From Devosia sp. (GTDB lineage: Bacteria > Pseudomonadota > Alphaproteobacteria > Rhizobiales > Devosiaceae): a stretch of 64,000 bases of DNA. The stretch's first letter is position 1. Every line of letters begins with the position of its first letter. Shown here in pieces: positions 26,811-35,957 of this stretch. The notes beneath the pieces are model-generated. The model was not told where the DNA came from. It was given only the letters and a program-made list of their open reading frames with translations, and made no database searches. Location of the stretch: the NCBI GenBank assembly GCA_017794705.1, contig CP051235.1, positions 1,179,010 to 1,243,009 on the forward strand, written 5' to 3'. A program made the position numbers and the translations under genes.

Positions 26811-28349
26811 TCAGGCGGCGAGGCCAGCGAGGAACTCCCGGTGGCCCAAAGCTTTGAGTGAGGCAGACTTGTATTCACGGGTCAGGCTGTCGGCGGTCTT
26901 GCGGGCATGGGCGCGCAGTTTGGGCATGGCGTCCATCTCCGCCTTTGCAGTCTGCCGCGACAACAGTCCCAGCCCGTCGAGGACTGGGTAATAGAGCTGC
27001 TCCTCAATATGCGGCAGGTTGCCGGGGAAGGGTTTGAAATCATCATGGCGCGGCAATCGTTCGCGCCACCTGGCGAGCCGCTCGCGGTTCTCGGGCAGGA
27101 TGTATTTTTCGCGCACGTCGCGCCAGAACGCACTGTCGTCGCGCTCCGAGACATAGTGCAGGTTGATGAAGCGCATGAAATCATCGACCTGCCGGGCCAC
27201 TGCCTGGTTGTAGGCGTTGCGGTGCCGGTCCTCTTCGCCCGGTTTGCGGTTCAGGTGGAACATGGCGAACATCAGCAATTGCACGATGGTGCCGTGGATC
27301 GAAGTCGCTTCGAGCGGCTCAAGAAAGCTCGAACTTAGTCCCACCGCGATGCAATTGTTGATCCAGACCCGGTCCAGCCGTCCGGCGTTGATCTTGATAT
27401 CGTTGCGCGGCTCGATCGGTTGACCCAGAGCCTTTTCGATTTCGGCCTGCGCCTCTTCGGGCGTCGTGTGCCGGTCGGAATAGACATAGCCGCAGCCGTA
27501 GCGCGACTGGGTGGGGATCGACCACATCCACCCCGCGGTCTGCGCCCATGCCAATGTGAACGGGGTCAGTTCGGCACCCTCTTCAATGTCCAGCCAGAAC
27601 GGCATGGCGCGATTGACGGGCAGTTGGTCGGCATAGCTGACCCATTCGGCGCCCAGTTCCTTGCCGATGATCTGTTTGCGAAAGCCTGTGCAGTCGAAAA
27701 CGAAATCAACCGGCAAGTCATCGGCATCCTCGAAATGCAGCACCTCGATGTCACCGCTTTCCGCATGGCGCGTCACGCCGCTGACCAGCCCGTCGACATG
27801 GTCCACGCCTTTTGACTTGGACTTGAGGTACTTCGCCACCAGCGACTGGTCGAAATGATAGGCGTGATGGAACGGCCCGAGCGGCACATAGGAGCCGTCC
27901 GGCTTTTTCGCATAAGGCGCTTTCTGCCGGTCGAGCAGATAGGCGAACAGGTGCGGTTCCTGCACAGGTTTGCCTGAGGCGACGCAATATTGATTGAGCC
28001 AGCTTGATCCCTTCGCCTCCGGCGTCTGGCTCACCAGATGCGGGTCGTCGATCGGCCCGTCATAGGTCACACCCAGCCGCCGCCAGTCCTTGTGGCGGAT
28101 GCCGTATTTGATCGTCGCCTCGGTTTCGCTCAGGAATTCCAACTCGTCAAAGCCGAAATGCTGCAGCATCTGTCGAAACACCGCGGTCGAGCCCTCGCCC
28201 ACCCCGATGGTGGGGATTTTCGAACTCTCCACCATGGTGATGCGCAGGGTGCTGCCGGCGCGAGCCGCGCTGTCGGACAAGACGAGCGCCGCCAGCCAGC
28301 CGGCGGTCCCTCCCCCGACAATCGCGATATGTTGTTCCCGCGCGGACAT
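26811..28349 (-). CDS. Flavin-dependent tryptophan-halogenase-family protein
   Basis: 512 residues. FAD site HIAIVGGGTAGWLAALVL (GxGxxG), the halogenase hallmark WxWxIP as GWMWSIP (274-279), the active-site lysine position Lys81 in ATIKYGIRHKDW, and catalytic-glutamate region SFLEPLEATSIHG with Glu347. These residues suggest a working flavin halogenase that needs a flavin reductase from elsewhere. Substrate unknown: the family also includes carbohydrate-locus members that accept indole rather than tryptophan. It sits between two GH4 genes with gaps of 18 and 23 bases, clearly inside the operon, although the known galactoside operons have no such gene. Confidence 0.87.
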   Translation of the reverse strand: MSAREQHIAIVGGGTAGWLAALVLSDSAARAGSTLRITMVESSKIPTIGVGEGSTAVFRQMLQHFGFDELEFLSETEATIKYGIRHKDWRRLGVTYDGPIDDPHLVSQTPEAKGSSWLNQYCVASGKPVQEPHLFAYLLDRQKAPYAKKPDGSYVPLGPFHHAYHFDQSLVAKYLKSKSKGVDHVDGLVSGVTRHAESGDIEVLHFEDADDLPVDFVFDCTGFRKQIIGKELGAEWVSYADQLPVNRAMPFWLDIEEGAELTPFTLAWAQTAGWMWSIPTQSRYGCGYVYSDRHTTPEEAQAEIEKALGQPIEPRNDIKINAGRLDRVWINNCIAVGLSSSFLEPLEATSIHGTIVQLLMFAMFHLNRKPGEEDRHRNAYNQAVARQVDDFMRFINLHYVSERDDSAFWRDVREKYILPENRERLARWRERLPRHDDFKPFPGNLPHIEEQLYYPVLDGLGLLSRQTAKAEMDAMPKLRAHARKTADSLTREYKSASLKALGHREFLAGLAA

Positions 28350-28367
28350 GTGTGTTGCTCTCGACCT

Positions 28368-29738
28368 CTATGCCGCCCGGCGGCGGGCCGGTTTGCGGGC
28401 CCAGGCCGGCAACCAGTCGCCATGCGCGGTGATCAATTCGTCCATCAGGTCCCAGATCTGAGAAAGGTCCAGTTCGGCCCCGGTGTGCGGGTCCATCATG
28501 GCGGCGTGATAGAGGTTCTCGACATTCTCGTTGATCAGCGCCGAAACGGTGAGCTCCTGCACATTGATGTTGGTGCGCATCATGGCTGTCAGCTGCGGCG
28601 GCAGCGTGCCGATCTTGGTCGGCTGGATGCCGTTGCGGTCGACAAGGCACGGCACTTCGACGGCGCAGCCTTCAGGCAGCGAGTCGATCAGGCCGGTGTT
28701 TCGGACGTTGCCGTAGATCACCGAAGGCTCACCGATCCAGGCTGAGTTCATGATCTCGGAAGCATATTCGTGGCTCGCCTCGACCTTGATCTCATTGGCC
28801 GAACGATATTCGGCGGCCTGCCTGTCCCAGCGCTCGACCTGTTCGACGCAGCGCACCGGATATTCATCGAGCGGGATGCCGAACTTCTCGATCAAATCGG
28901 GCCGGTCGCGCTTGATGAACCAGGGGGTATATTCGGCGAAGTGCTCGGAGCTTTCGGTGACGAAATAGCCGAGCCTTGTGAGCATTTCATAGCGCACCTT
29001 GTTCGGGCAGCGCGGGTTCCAGCCGGGTTTCGGGGCTCTTCCCTCGGCATATGATTTTAAGAGGTCCGGATAAAGATCGCGATAGGTGCCATCTTCCATG
29101 ATCTCCTCGAACTTGAGATAGAAGGCCATGTGGTTGATGCCGGCGGCACGGTAACGGATCTTCTCGTAAGGAATGTCGAGATCCTTGGCCAGTTCGCTGG
29201 CGGTACCCTGCACCGAGTGGCAAAGGCCGACCTGCTTGATGTGCGGATATTTTTCCGCGATCGCCCAGGTGTTGATCGCCATCGGGTTCACATATTGCAG
29301 CATGATCGCGTCCGGACAGACCTCGGTCATGTCCTCGCAGATGGACCAGAGATGCGGCACGGTGCGCACGCCGCGCATGATGCCGCCAACGCCCAGCGTA
29401 TCGGCAATCGTGTGGCGCAGGCCGAACTTCTTGGGCACCTCGAAATCGGTGATCGTGCACGGGTCATAGCCGCCGATCTGGAAGCAGACGACAACGAAAT
29501 CCGTACCGTCGAGCGCCGCCCGCTGGTTGTCGAATGTCTCCACTTTCGCCCCAACACCCAGCGTGTTGGCAATCTTGGTGGCGACGATGGCGCTTTCTTC
29601 CAGCCGCTTCGGATTGATGTCCATCAGGCGCACATTGGCCTCGGACAGGTCGGGGCGCTGCAATACGTCGCCGACGATATTTTTCATGAACACGGTCGAG
29701 CCGGCGCCAATGAATGTGATGGTGGGGTGAGCCGCCAT
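28368..29738 (-). CDS. Alpha-galactosidase, glycoside hydrolase family 4 (CHS type)
   Basis: 456 residues, NAD/Mn-dependent cytoplasmic glycosidase of the MelA group: ITFIGAGSTVFMKNIVGDVL, YVNPMAINTWA, metal ligands Cys173 in GLCHSVQG and His203 in GINHMAF. CHSV is the alpha-galactosidase version of the motif, so melibiose/raffinose-type substrates fit. Lies 23 bases after the ABC ATPase gene and 18 bases before the halogenase gene in the same leftward operon. ATG 29738 has CGGAGA upstream. Confidence 0.9.
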   Translation of the reverse strand: MAAHPTITFIGAGSTVFMKNIVGDVLQRPDLSEANVRLMDINPKRLEESAIVATKIANTLGVGAKVETFDNQRAALDGTDFVVVCFQIGGYDPCTITDFEVPKKFGLRHTIADTLGVGGIMRGVRTVPHLWSICEDMTEVCPDAIMLQYVNPMAINTWAIAEKYPHIKQVGLCHSVQGTASELAKDLDIPYEKIRYRAAGINHMAFYLKFEEIMEDGTYRDLYPDLLKSYAEGRAPKPGWNPRCPNKVRYEMLTRLGYFVTESSEHFAEYTPWFIKRDRPDLIEKFGIPLDEYPVRCVEQVERWDRQAAEYRSANEIKVEASHEYASEIMNSAWIGEPSVIYGNVRNTGLIDSLPEGCAVEVPCLVDRNGIQPTKIGTLPPQLTAMMRTNINVQELTVSALINENVENLYHAAMMDPHTGAELDLSQIWDLMDELITAHGDWLPAWARKPARRRAA

Positions 29739-29761
29739 GAATAGTCTCCGAAAAAATTACG

Positions 29762-31426
29762 TCAGGCTGCGATTTCGAACGCCGCCTTGACCAGTCGTTT
29801 GGTGTAGTCGGTTTGTGGATCGGTCAGCACCTGGTTGACCGGCCCCTGCTCAACGATCTTGCCATATTGCATGACCATGACGCGGTGACACAGGGCCCGC
29901 ACCACTTTCAGATCGTGGGAAATGAACAGGTAGCTGAGCCCCTTTTCGTCCTGCAGCTTGCGCAACAGATCGATGATCTGGGCCTGGACGCTGAGATCGA
30001 GCGCCGAAGTGGGTTCGTCGAGCAGGATGAATTCCGGCTCCAGCGCCACTGCACGCGCGATGGCAATGCGCTGGCGCTGGCCGCCGGAAAACTCATGCGG
30101 GAAGCGCGACAGGATGTTGGTGGGCAGGCCGGCATCCTGCAGAGCCTGTTTCACGCGTTCCAGCCGTTCCTTGCCATTGCCGAGTTGGTTGACGATCAGC
30201 CCTTCCTCGATGATCTGGCGGATCGACATGCGCGGGTTGAGCGAGGCAAACGGGTCCTGGAAGACGATTTGCATGCGCGAACGCAAGGGCCGCATCTGGC
30301 CGCGATCCTTTGTGTGGATCGGCTCGCCGTCAAAAAAGATCTCGCCCTGATTGTTGTGGATCAGCCGGATCAGCGCCTGCCCGAAGGTGGTCTTGCCGGA
30401 GCCGGATTCCCCCACCAGTCCCAGCGTCTCGTATTTCTTCAGATCAAGGCTGAGATTGTCGACCGCATGCAATTCGAAGAAGTCGGGCCGGAAAAAGCCG
30501 CCGCGTTTAAGTGTGAAGGTGACCTTGACGTCTTTGGCCTCAAGGATGGTGCCCGTGTCGGTGGTCAGCGGATTGGCGACGCCTTTGGGTTCGGACGCCA
30601 GCAGATGCTGCGTATAGGCGTGCCTCGGGTTGGAGAATACGGATTCGGTGCGGTTGTGTTCCTTCACCTCGCCGGCCTGCATCACATAAACGTAGTCGGA
30701 GAACTGGCGGACAATGGTCAGGTCGTGGGTGATCAGGATCACGGCCATGCCATAGCGGGCCTGCAAATCCTTGATCAGGTTGAGGATCTGGGCCTGCACC
30801 GTCACGTCGAGCGCCGTGGTGGGCTCGTCGGCAATCAGAATGTCGGGGCGGTTGGCCAGCGCCATGGCGATCATCACGCGCTGGCGCTGTCCGCCTGACA
30901 TCTGGTGCGGATATTGTTTCAGCCGCGCCACGGGTTCGGGAATCTGGACTTCCTCGAGCAGTTCGCGGGCGCGGTCCATTGCCGCGCTGCGGCTCATCTT
31001 GTTGTGCAGATGCAGGATCTCGCAAAGCTGCTGGCCGATCGTATAGACCGGGTTCAGCGATGACATCGGCTCCTGAAAGATCATCGAAATCTGGTTGCCG
31101 CGCAGGCGGCGTTTCTGCACTTCGGTGAACTTCAGCACGTCCTTGCCGTTGAGCTTGATCACCGCGTTCGGGGAGACGGTGGCGCGCTTGGTCAACAGCC
31201 CCATGATGGTGCGGGCCGTCACCGACTTGCCCGAGCCGCTTTCGCCCACGATGGCGACGGTTTCGCCCTTGTGGAGCTGGAAAGAGACATCCTTCACCGC
31301 TTCGACGGTGCCGTGCTCGACCTTGAAATTGACGCCGATATTGCGCGCATCGAGGATCAGTTCGCGGCCGTGTTCGCCAAGGTCGAACCGTTCGGGTGGG
31401 GCTATCATGTTGCTTTGCTCATTCAT
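29762..31426 (-). CDS. ABC transporter ATP-binding protein, fused OppD-OppF type
   Basis: 554 residues with two complete ATPase domains: Walker A GESGSGKSVTA near 60-70 and GESGSGKTTFG near 342-352; two LSGGQ-like signatures ([24 protein letters not shown]) and Walker B motifs (ILIADEPTTALD, FILLDEPTSALD). Opp/Dpp-class importers of rhizobia that carry galactosides use this fused form. It powers the permeases encoded just upstream (13-base gap). Confidence 0.92.
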   Translation of the reverse strand: MNEQSNMIAPPERFDLGEHGRELILDARNIGVNFKVEHGTVEAVKDVSFQLHKGETVAIVGESGSGKSVTARTIMGLLTKRATVSPNAVIKLNGKDVLKFTEVQKRRLRGNQISMIFQEPMSSLNPVYTIGQQLCEILHLHNKMSRSAAMDRARELLEEVQIPEPVARLKQYPHQMSGGQRQRVMIAMALANRPDILIADEPTTALDVTVQAQILNLIKDLQARYGMAVILITHDLTIVRQFSDYVYVMQAGEVKEHNRTESVFSNPRHAYTQHLLASEPKGVANPLTTDTGTILEAKDVKVTFTLKRGGFFRPDFFELHAVDNLSLDLKKYETLGLVGESGSGKTTFGQALIRLIHNNQGEIFFDGEPIHTKDRGQMRPLRSRMQIVFQDPFASLNPRMSIRQIIEEGLIVNQLGNGKERLERVKQALQDAGLPTNILSRFPHEFSGGQRQRIAIARAVALEPEFILLDEPTSALDLSVQAQIIDLLRKLQDEKGLSYLFISHDLKVVRALCHRVMVMQYGKIVEQGPVNQVLTDPQTDYTKRLVKAAFEIAA

Positions 31427-31438
31427 GATCGGCCAGCC

Positions 31439-32617
31439 TCAATAGGGATCGACGGCGTCGCGCAGCCCGTCACCGAGCGCGTTGAACGCAAAGACCGTGA
31501 TCAGCACGAATACCACCGGGGTCAGGATCCAGGGGTAGGAGCCGATCACCGAGAAGGTGGAGGTGTCCTGCAGCATCAGGCCCCAGGAGATGAGCGGCGG
31601 CTTCACGGCAAATCCGAGGAACCCCAGGAAACTCTCGAGCAGCACGATGGTGGGCACGGCCAGCGTGATGGCGACGATCACATGGCTGAGCACGTTCGGC
31701 AGGATATGGCGGGTGATGATCCGCATGTCGGACGAACCGACGGCGATGGCGGCCCTCACATATTCGATCCGCGCCAAGGACAGGGTCTTGGAGCGCACTT
31801 CGCGGCTCAGTTGCGCCCAGCCGATCGCTGCCATCACCCCGATCACGAAAGCGATGAACAGGTTGGACGGGGCCGTTACCGGGATCAGCGAGGTCAGCGC
31901 CAGATAGAGCGGCAGCTGCGGAAAGGCGAGGACGAACTCGACGAATTTTTGCACCCAGCCATCCACCGCGCCGCCGATATAGCCGGAGGTGATGCCGACG
32001 AGCGTGCCGATGGTGGTGGTCAGCGCCACAACGGTCAGCGCGATCAGCAGCGAGATGCGCGAGCCGATGATGCCGCGCGACAGGATATCCCGCCCCAGCT
32101 TGTCGGTGCCGAGGAAGTGGATCGGCCGCCCGTCGGTCGAGCCGAAGAAGTGGATGTTGGCCGGGATGACCCAGAAGAGATAATAGGGAGCCCCCGTCAC
32201 GAAGAAGCCGGTCGGTGTCGGGTTGGACTTGTCGACGCCCGAGATCGGCTGGAACGTCACCGGATCGAATTCGCCCGTGTCGCCGATCGGATAGACGTAA
32301 GGGATGATGCTGAATTCACCTTCCGGGTTCTCGAACGCGATCACGTCGGGCGGTGAAAAGGGAATGTCCGCGAACTTGGGGTCCATGGGCGCGAAAAAGT
32401 CGGCGAACAACATGACAATCATCAGCGTGCTGACCAGCACCAGGCCGATCATGCCCATGACCGACCGGCGGAAGCGCCGCCAGACCAGGGTGGCATAGGT
32501 TTCGTTGTGCCCGGGATGCGCCGATGCGGCCGGTTCGGTGAATGCGGTGTCTGTGTCGGTGACGACATCCACCTCGTGATCCGGATTGGTGTTCTGGATG
32601 GGGCGTGGATCGTTCAT
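31439..32617 (-). CDS. ABC transporter permease, OppC/DppC type
   Basis: 392 residues. Long N-terminal cytoplasmic tail, then a first span (VMGMIGLVLVSTLMIVML), a large periplasmic loop (about 70-165), and five more spans with the EAA loop ARIEYVRAAIAVGSSDMRIITRHILPNVLSHVIV. Ends NALGDGLRDAVDPY, typical of DppC. Its ATG overlaps the preceding oppB-type stop (ATGA), so the two permeases are translationally coupled. Confidence 0.92.
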   Translation of the reverse strand: MNDPRPIQNTNPDHEVDVVTDTDTAFTEPAASAHPGHNETYATLVWRRFRRSVMGMIGLVLVSTLMIVMLFADFFAPMDPKFADIPFSPPDVIAFENPEGEFSIIPYVYPIGDTGEFDPVTFQPISGVDKSNPTPTGFFVTGAPYYLFWVIPANIHFFGSTDGRPIHFLGTDKLGRDILSRGIIGSRISLLIALTVVALTTTIGTLVGITSGYIGGAVDGWVQKFVEFVLAFPQLPLYLALTSLIPVTAPSNLFIAFVIGVMAAIGWAQLSREVRSKTLSLARIEYVRAAIAVGSSDMRIITRHILPNVLSHVIVAITLAVPTIVLLESFLGFLGFAVKPPLISWGLMLQDTSTFSVIGSYPWILTPVVFVLITVFAFNALGDGLRDAVDPY

Positions 32618-33627
32618 GCCGATTTCTCCCCACCCAGCCGGATACGCGGGTCGAGTACGGCCAGCAAAATGTCGGCGATGATGTTGCCGACGATCAGCGT
32701 CGCGGCCAGCACCAGCATGAACGTCGCGGTGACGAACACATCGCCAACCCCCATCGAGCCCACAATCGCCGGGCCGACAGTGGCGAGGCCGAAGACAATC
32801 GCGACCTCGATCTCGCCGGTCAGCATGTAGGGCAGCACGACGCCCTGATAGGCGACCAGCGGATGCAGCGCATTGGGCACCGCGTGCCGCATGATGACGG
32901 CGCCTTCCGGCAGTCCTTTGGCGCGCGCCGTTTCCACATATTGCGCATTCAGCACGTCAAGCAGATTGGCCCGCATCACGCGCATATTGTAGGCGAGCCC
33001 GCCGAATGTGGCGATGAAGACCACCGGCCATATGTGCTGCACGAGGTTGACGAATTTCCCCCAGCTCCATTCGGCGCCGCCGTAGCGGGCGGAGAAGAAC
33101 ATGCCGATTTCACTGACGTTCAGCTGAAATACGAGCAGGTAAAGAATGATGATCGCCATCAAAAATCGCGGGATCGTCATGCCGAGAAACGAGATGATGC
33201 CGAGGGTCGTATCGATCCAGCTATATTGTCGGGTCGCCGCTATGATCCCCAGCGATATTCCGAACAGTGACGCAAGGAAGTGGCACGTCAGCGCCAGCAT
33301 GATGGTGGCGGGCAGCCGCTCGGCCACGACATTGCCGACGGGCTTGTTGTAATAGAGCGAGTGGCCGAAATCGAAGCGGGTGACGATACCGGTGATCCAG
33401 TTGACGTACTGGATCGGCAGCGGATCGTTGAGCCCATTGGCTTCGCGATAGGCCTCGGCCTGCTGGTCGGCCTGTTCCTGGGTGGCGCCGCCCTGATTGA
33501 TCAGCATGGAACGGATGTAGTCGCCATAGTCGCCCGGGGGCGCCTGGATGATCGCAAAGGTCACGACGCTGAGCAGGAACAGCAGCGGGATCGCGCCTAA
33601 TATGCGAACTGTGAGAAAGCGGAACAT
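32614..33627 (-). CDS. ABC transporter permease, OppB/DppB type
   Basis: 337 residues, six spans: MFRFLTVRILGAIPLLFLLSVVTFAIIQAPPGDY at the N-terminus and the EAA loop YVETARAKGLPEGAVIMRHAVPNALHPLVAY. It forms the channel with the OppC-type partner. Separated from the binding-protein gene by 64 bases containing a very stable hairpin; GAGAGG lies about 10 bases before its ATG. Confidence 0.92.
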   Translation of the reverse strand: MFRFLTVRILGAIPLLFLLSVVTFAIIQAPPGDYGDYIRSMLINQGGATQEQADQQAEAYREANGLNDPLPIQYVNWITGIVTRFDFGHSLYYNKPVGNVVAERLPATIMLALTCHFLASLFGISLGIIAATRQYSWIDTTLGIISFLGMTIPRFLMAIIILYLLVFQLNVSEIGMFFSARYGGAEWSWGKFVNLVQHIWPVVFIATFGGLAYNMRVMRANLLDVLNAQYVETARAKGLPEGAVIMRHAVPNALHPLVAYQGVVLPYMLTGEIEVAIVFGLATVGPAIVGSMGVGDVFVTATFMLVLAATLIVGNIIADILLAVLDPRIRLGGEKSA

Positions 33628-33647
33628 ACCGATGGCCTCTCGTTAAG

Positions 33648-33675
33648 TGCGGGCGGAGCCGGAGCCCCGCCCGCA
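33648..33675 (-). other. Intercistronic RNA hairpin with UNCG tetraloop after the binding-protein gene
   Basis: Outer arms TGCGGGCGG and CCGCCCGCA pair perfectly (9 bp). In the minus-strand RNA the helix continues with a G.U pair, two G-C pairs and closes on C(UCCG)G, a UNCG tetraloop. Read as plus-strand RNA the same place has an A.C mismatch and no such loop. No U-run. It fits an mRNA 3'-end stabiliser that keeps binding-protein mRNA in excess over the permeases. Confidence 0.7.
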
Positions 33676-33691
33676 TTGGTTCTTTCAGAGC

Positions 33692-35776
33692 CTAGGAGGC
33701 GGGGCCGTCGGAACCGGGCGCGCCGGGCAGCGTCTCAGGGTGCAACTCATAGTCACCCTGATCTGCTTCAGGCACGTACACACGTTCACGGATGATATTA
33801 TCCTCCGCCCAGTTGAACATGAAGATTGGTGCCCCTGCCGGGATGTTGGCAAAGCGCTTGTTGATGATCAGCGCACCAGGATACTGGGTCAGACCAACCG
33901 AGTAGACGTTCTCGGTAAAGATCTGCTGGTACTGTTTCATCAGGTCGGCACGTTCAGCATTGTCGCCGGTCGAGACGAACGCATTCACGATGTCGACCAG
34001 TTCCTGCTCGAACGGCAGCAAGTCCAGCGTGCCGTCAGAGCCGGCGCGGTGGAACTGATGGTTGCGCGGACCCACCGGGGCGAGACCCACGGTGCCCTGC
34101 ACCACCGACACATACTCGGCACCCTGACGAACGACCGCCCAGTCAAACTGACCGGATTGGGCCATGTCGTCGCGGGCCGTGCCCTGCTGGAAGTTGGCGA
34201 TGGCACGAATGCCCACCGATTCCATCATGGCAATCACGCCTTCGGCGAGATTGGTGTCGGTTGCATAGTCGGTGTTGGCCAGAACGGTGATTTCAACGTC
34301 CTGTCCACCGGCCGTGCCTTCGGGGAAGTTGCGCACACCGTTGCCGTCGGTATCGGTCAGACCGAGCCCGTCGAGCATGGCATTGGCGGCCCCGAGACTG
34401 TGCGGATAGTAGACGGTGGAGTCGGCATCATAGAAGCCGGTCCCCGCATACAGGCCGCCCGGATAGATGGCTGTGAACGGGCCGCGCACCAGGGATTCAC
34501 CCAGCCGCTGCCGGTCGATGGCAATCGTGATGGCCTTGCGGAAGTCCAGATCGCGGTTCAGCTCGCGAACGGCCTGGGCACGGGCATCGGGTTCACCCCA
34601 GCCATTGCCGGACATGTTCATCTGCAAGGCATAGCCAATGGTCCGGGCGCCGAACTGCAGACGGGCCGGCGCATCATCATCAGCCGAGCGGCGCAGGGCT
34701 TCGACATAGCTTTCAGCCTGTTCGAGGTTCGAGAAGTCGCCCGAGCCTGCCACGGCCTGCACGTCACGGTCAGCCCATGTCGAGAGACGATAGTGCATTT
34801 CGTTCAGGTAGGGCAGTTGATTGCCGTTCTCGTCAACCTTCCAGTAGAAAGGATTGCGGCGCAGGACGATGATGTCGTCCGCACGATACTCGACGGGCAC
34901 CCATGCACCCATTACCGGGATATTCAGATATTCTGGTGGGAAGGCATTCTTGTACTCGTCGTAGGTATTGTCCGAGTAGTTCGGATGCTCGGGCTTGAGG
35001 ATATGGCTCGGTCCCGGGCAGAATGTGCCGTAGGCCATCTGGTACAGGTACTGGGTGGGCCGCTCTTCCTCGAAGGTCCACTTGATTGTGTAGGCGTCGA
35101 TGGCTTCAAGCGTCGTGCCGTTGCCGAAGCTTTCCGGCGTGGCGCCGTTCAGCGGCGAGACATTGGGATCCAGAACATTGTCTTCCCAGTAGAACATCAC
35201 GTCTTCGGAATCGAACGGATCGCCGTCAGACCACTTTGCTCCCTCGATCAGATGCATGGTCAGTTCATGGCCGTCTTCGGACCATTCCCAGCTCATGGCG
35301 AGGTTGGGCATGGGCTCGAGTTCTTCGGCCGTGATGGTGAACAGCGGACCGGTGCGGGTCAGACATTCGGACATGCCGATGTCGATACCGCCCCAACCCT
35401 GGGACTGGCCGCCGATATAGTTCCAGCCTTCGGGACGACCACCGATGACGTGACGCATCACGTCGCCGTAAACGCCTGCACCATCAGGCATGTTGGCGAT
35501 CTTGTAGACCAGCGGTTCGGCCGGCAAACGTTCGGCAACGGGCGGCAGTGCACCTGTGTCGACGAAGTTTGCGGTTACCCAGTCGGGCTCATGATATTCG
35601 TCGAGCGCGCGATATTCCTGAATGTCGCTGATGCTGACGAAGATCGGAGATTGCTGGGCTTCAAAGGTTGGCGGGGGCGGCGGCGTGGTGGGTTCCACCA
35701 TTTGCGCCTGGGTCGCCAGGGACGTGGCGCCAAGCAGTATTGCGGCGCCTCCTATTGCTTTCAGATGTGCTCTCAT
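33692..35776 (-). CDS. ABC transporter substrate-binding protein, family 5 (Opp/Dpp type; AgpA-like)
   Basis: 694 residues from ATG 35776, selected because GGGAGGAAAT stands just before it and a signal peptide follows (IGGAAILLGATSLATQAQ). SBP_bac_5 features: TTPPPPPTFEAQQSP, YPGGLYAGTGFYDADSTVYYP, and ALIINKRFANIPAGAPIFMFNWAE. It is longer than peptide-binding OppA, as are rhizobial alpha-galactoside-binding AgpA proteins. First gene of the operon, divergent from an AraC activator; two GH4 glycosidases downstream make oligosaccharides such as melibiose or raffinose the probable cargo rather than peptides. Confidence 0.88.
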   Translation of the reverse strand: MRAHLKAIGGAAILLGATSLATQAQMVEPTTPPPPPTFEAQQSPIFVSISDIQEYRALDEYHEPDWVTANFVDTGALPPVAERLPAEPLVYKIANMPDGAGVYGDVMRHVIGGRPEGWNYIGGQSQGWGGIDIGMSECLTRTGPLFTITAEELEPMPNLAMSWEWSEDGHELTMHLIEGAKWSDGDPFDSEDVMFYWEDNVLDPNVSPLNGATPESFGNGTTLEAIDAYTIKWTFEEERPTQYLYQMAYGTFCPGPSHILKPEHPNYSDNTYDEYKNAFPPEYLNIPVMGAWVPVEYRADDIIVLRRNPFYWKVDENGNQLPYLNEMHYRLSTWADRDVQAVAGSGDFSNLEQAESYVEALRRSADDDAPARLQFGARTIGYALQMNMSGNGWGEPDARAQAVRELNRDLDFRKAITIAIDRQRLGESLVRGPFTAIYPGGLYAGTGFYDADSTVYYPHSLGAANAMLDGLGLTDTDGNGVRNFPEGTAGGQDVEITVLANTDYATDTNLAEGVIAMMESVGIRAIANFQQGTARDDMAQSGQFDWAVVRQGAEYVSVVQGTVGLAPVGPRNHQFHRAGSDGTLDLLPFEQELVDIVNAFVSTGDNAERADLMKQYQQIFTENVYSVGLTQYPGALIINKRFANIPAGAPIFMFNWAEDNIIRERVYVPEADQGDYELHPETLPGAPGSDGPAS

Positions 35777-35881
35777 ATTTCCTCCCAATCGAACACGCGT
35801 TGAGATCGACGCCTCCCCCGAAACTCCTCCGTTTCGACAGATCGCCAGCGTGTCCCGCTCATGCTAGAACCGCTCGAATTT

Positions 35882-35917
35882 CTGATTCAATCCGGTTTGC
35901 TAATCAGTTATTCCGGT
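35882..35917. promoter_or_regulatory. Probable AraC-family binding region in the divergent promoter
   Basis: TCCGGT occurs at 35891 and again at 35912, exactly 21 bases apart, the two-helical-turn spacing typical of AraC-family direct repeats. An inverted pair CTGATT (35882-35887) and AATCAG (35902-35907) overlaps it. The site lies between the binding-protein start at 35776 and the AraC gene at 35958, as expected for an activator of the galactoside operon. Confidence 0.5.
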
Positions 35918-35957
35918 ATATTAAGGTGGCTGAAAATGTGATCGAAGTGGGGGAAAA

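Noticed and set aside
33692-35776. A peptide transporter role for the Opp-type system
   Set aside because: The operon contains two GH4 glycosidases and an AraC-type sugar regulator, and the binding protein is of the longer AgpA-like form, so a galactoside is favoured. A peptide role is not excluded by sequence.
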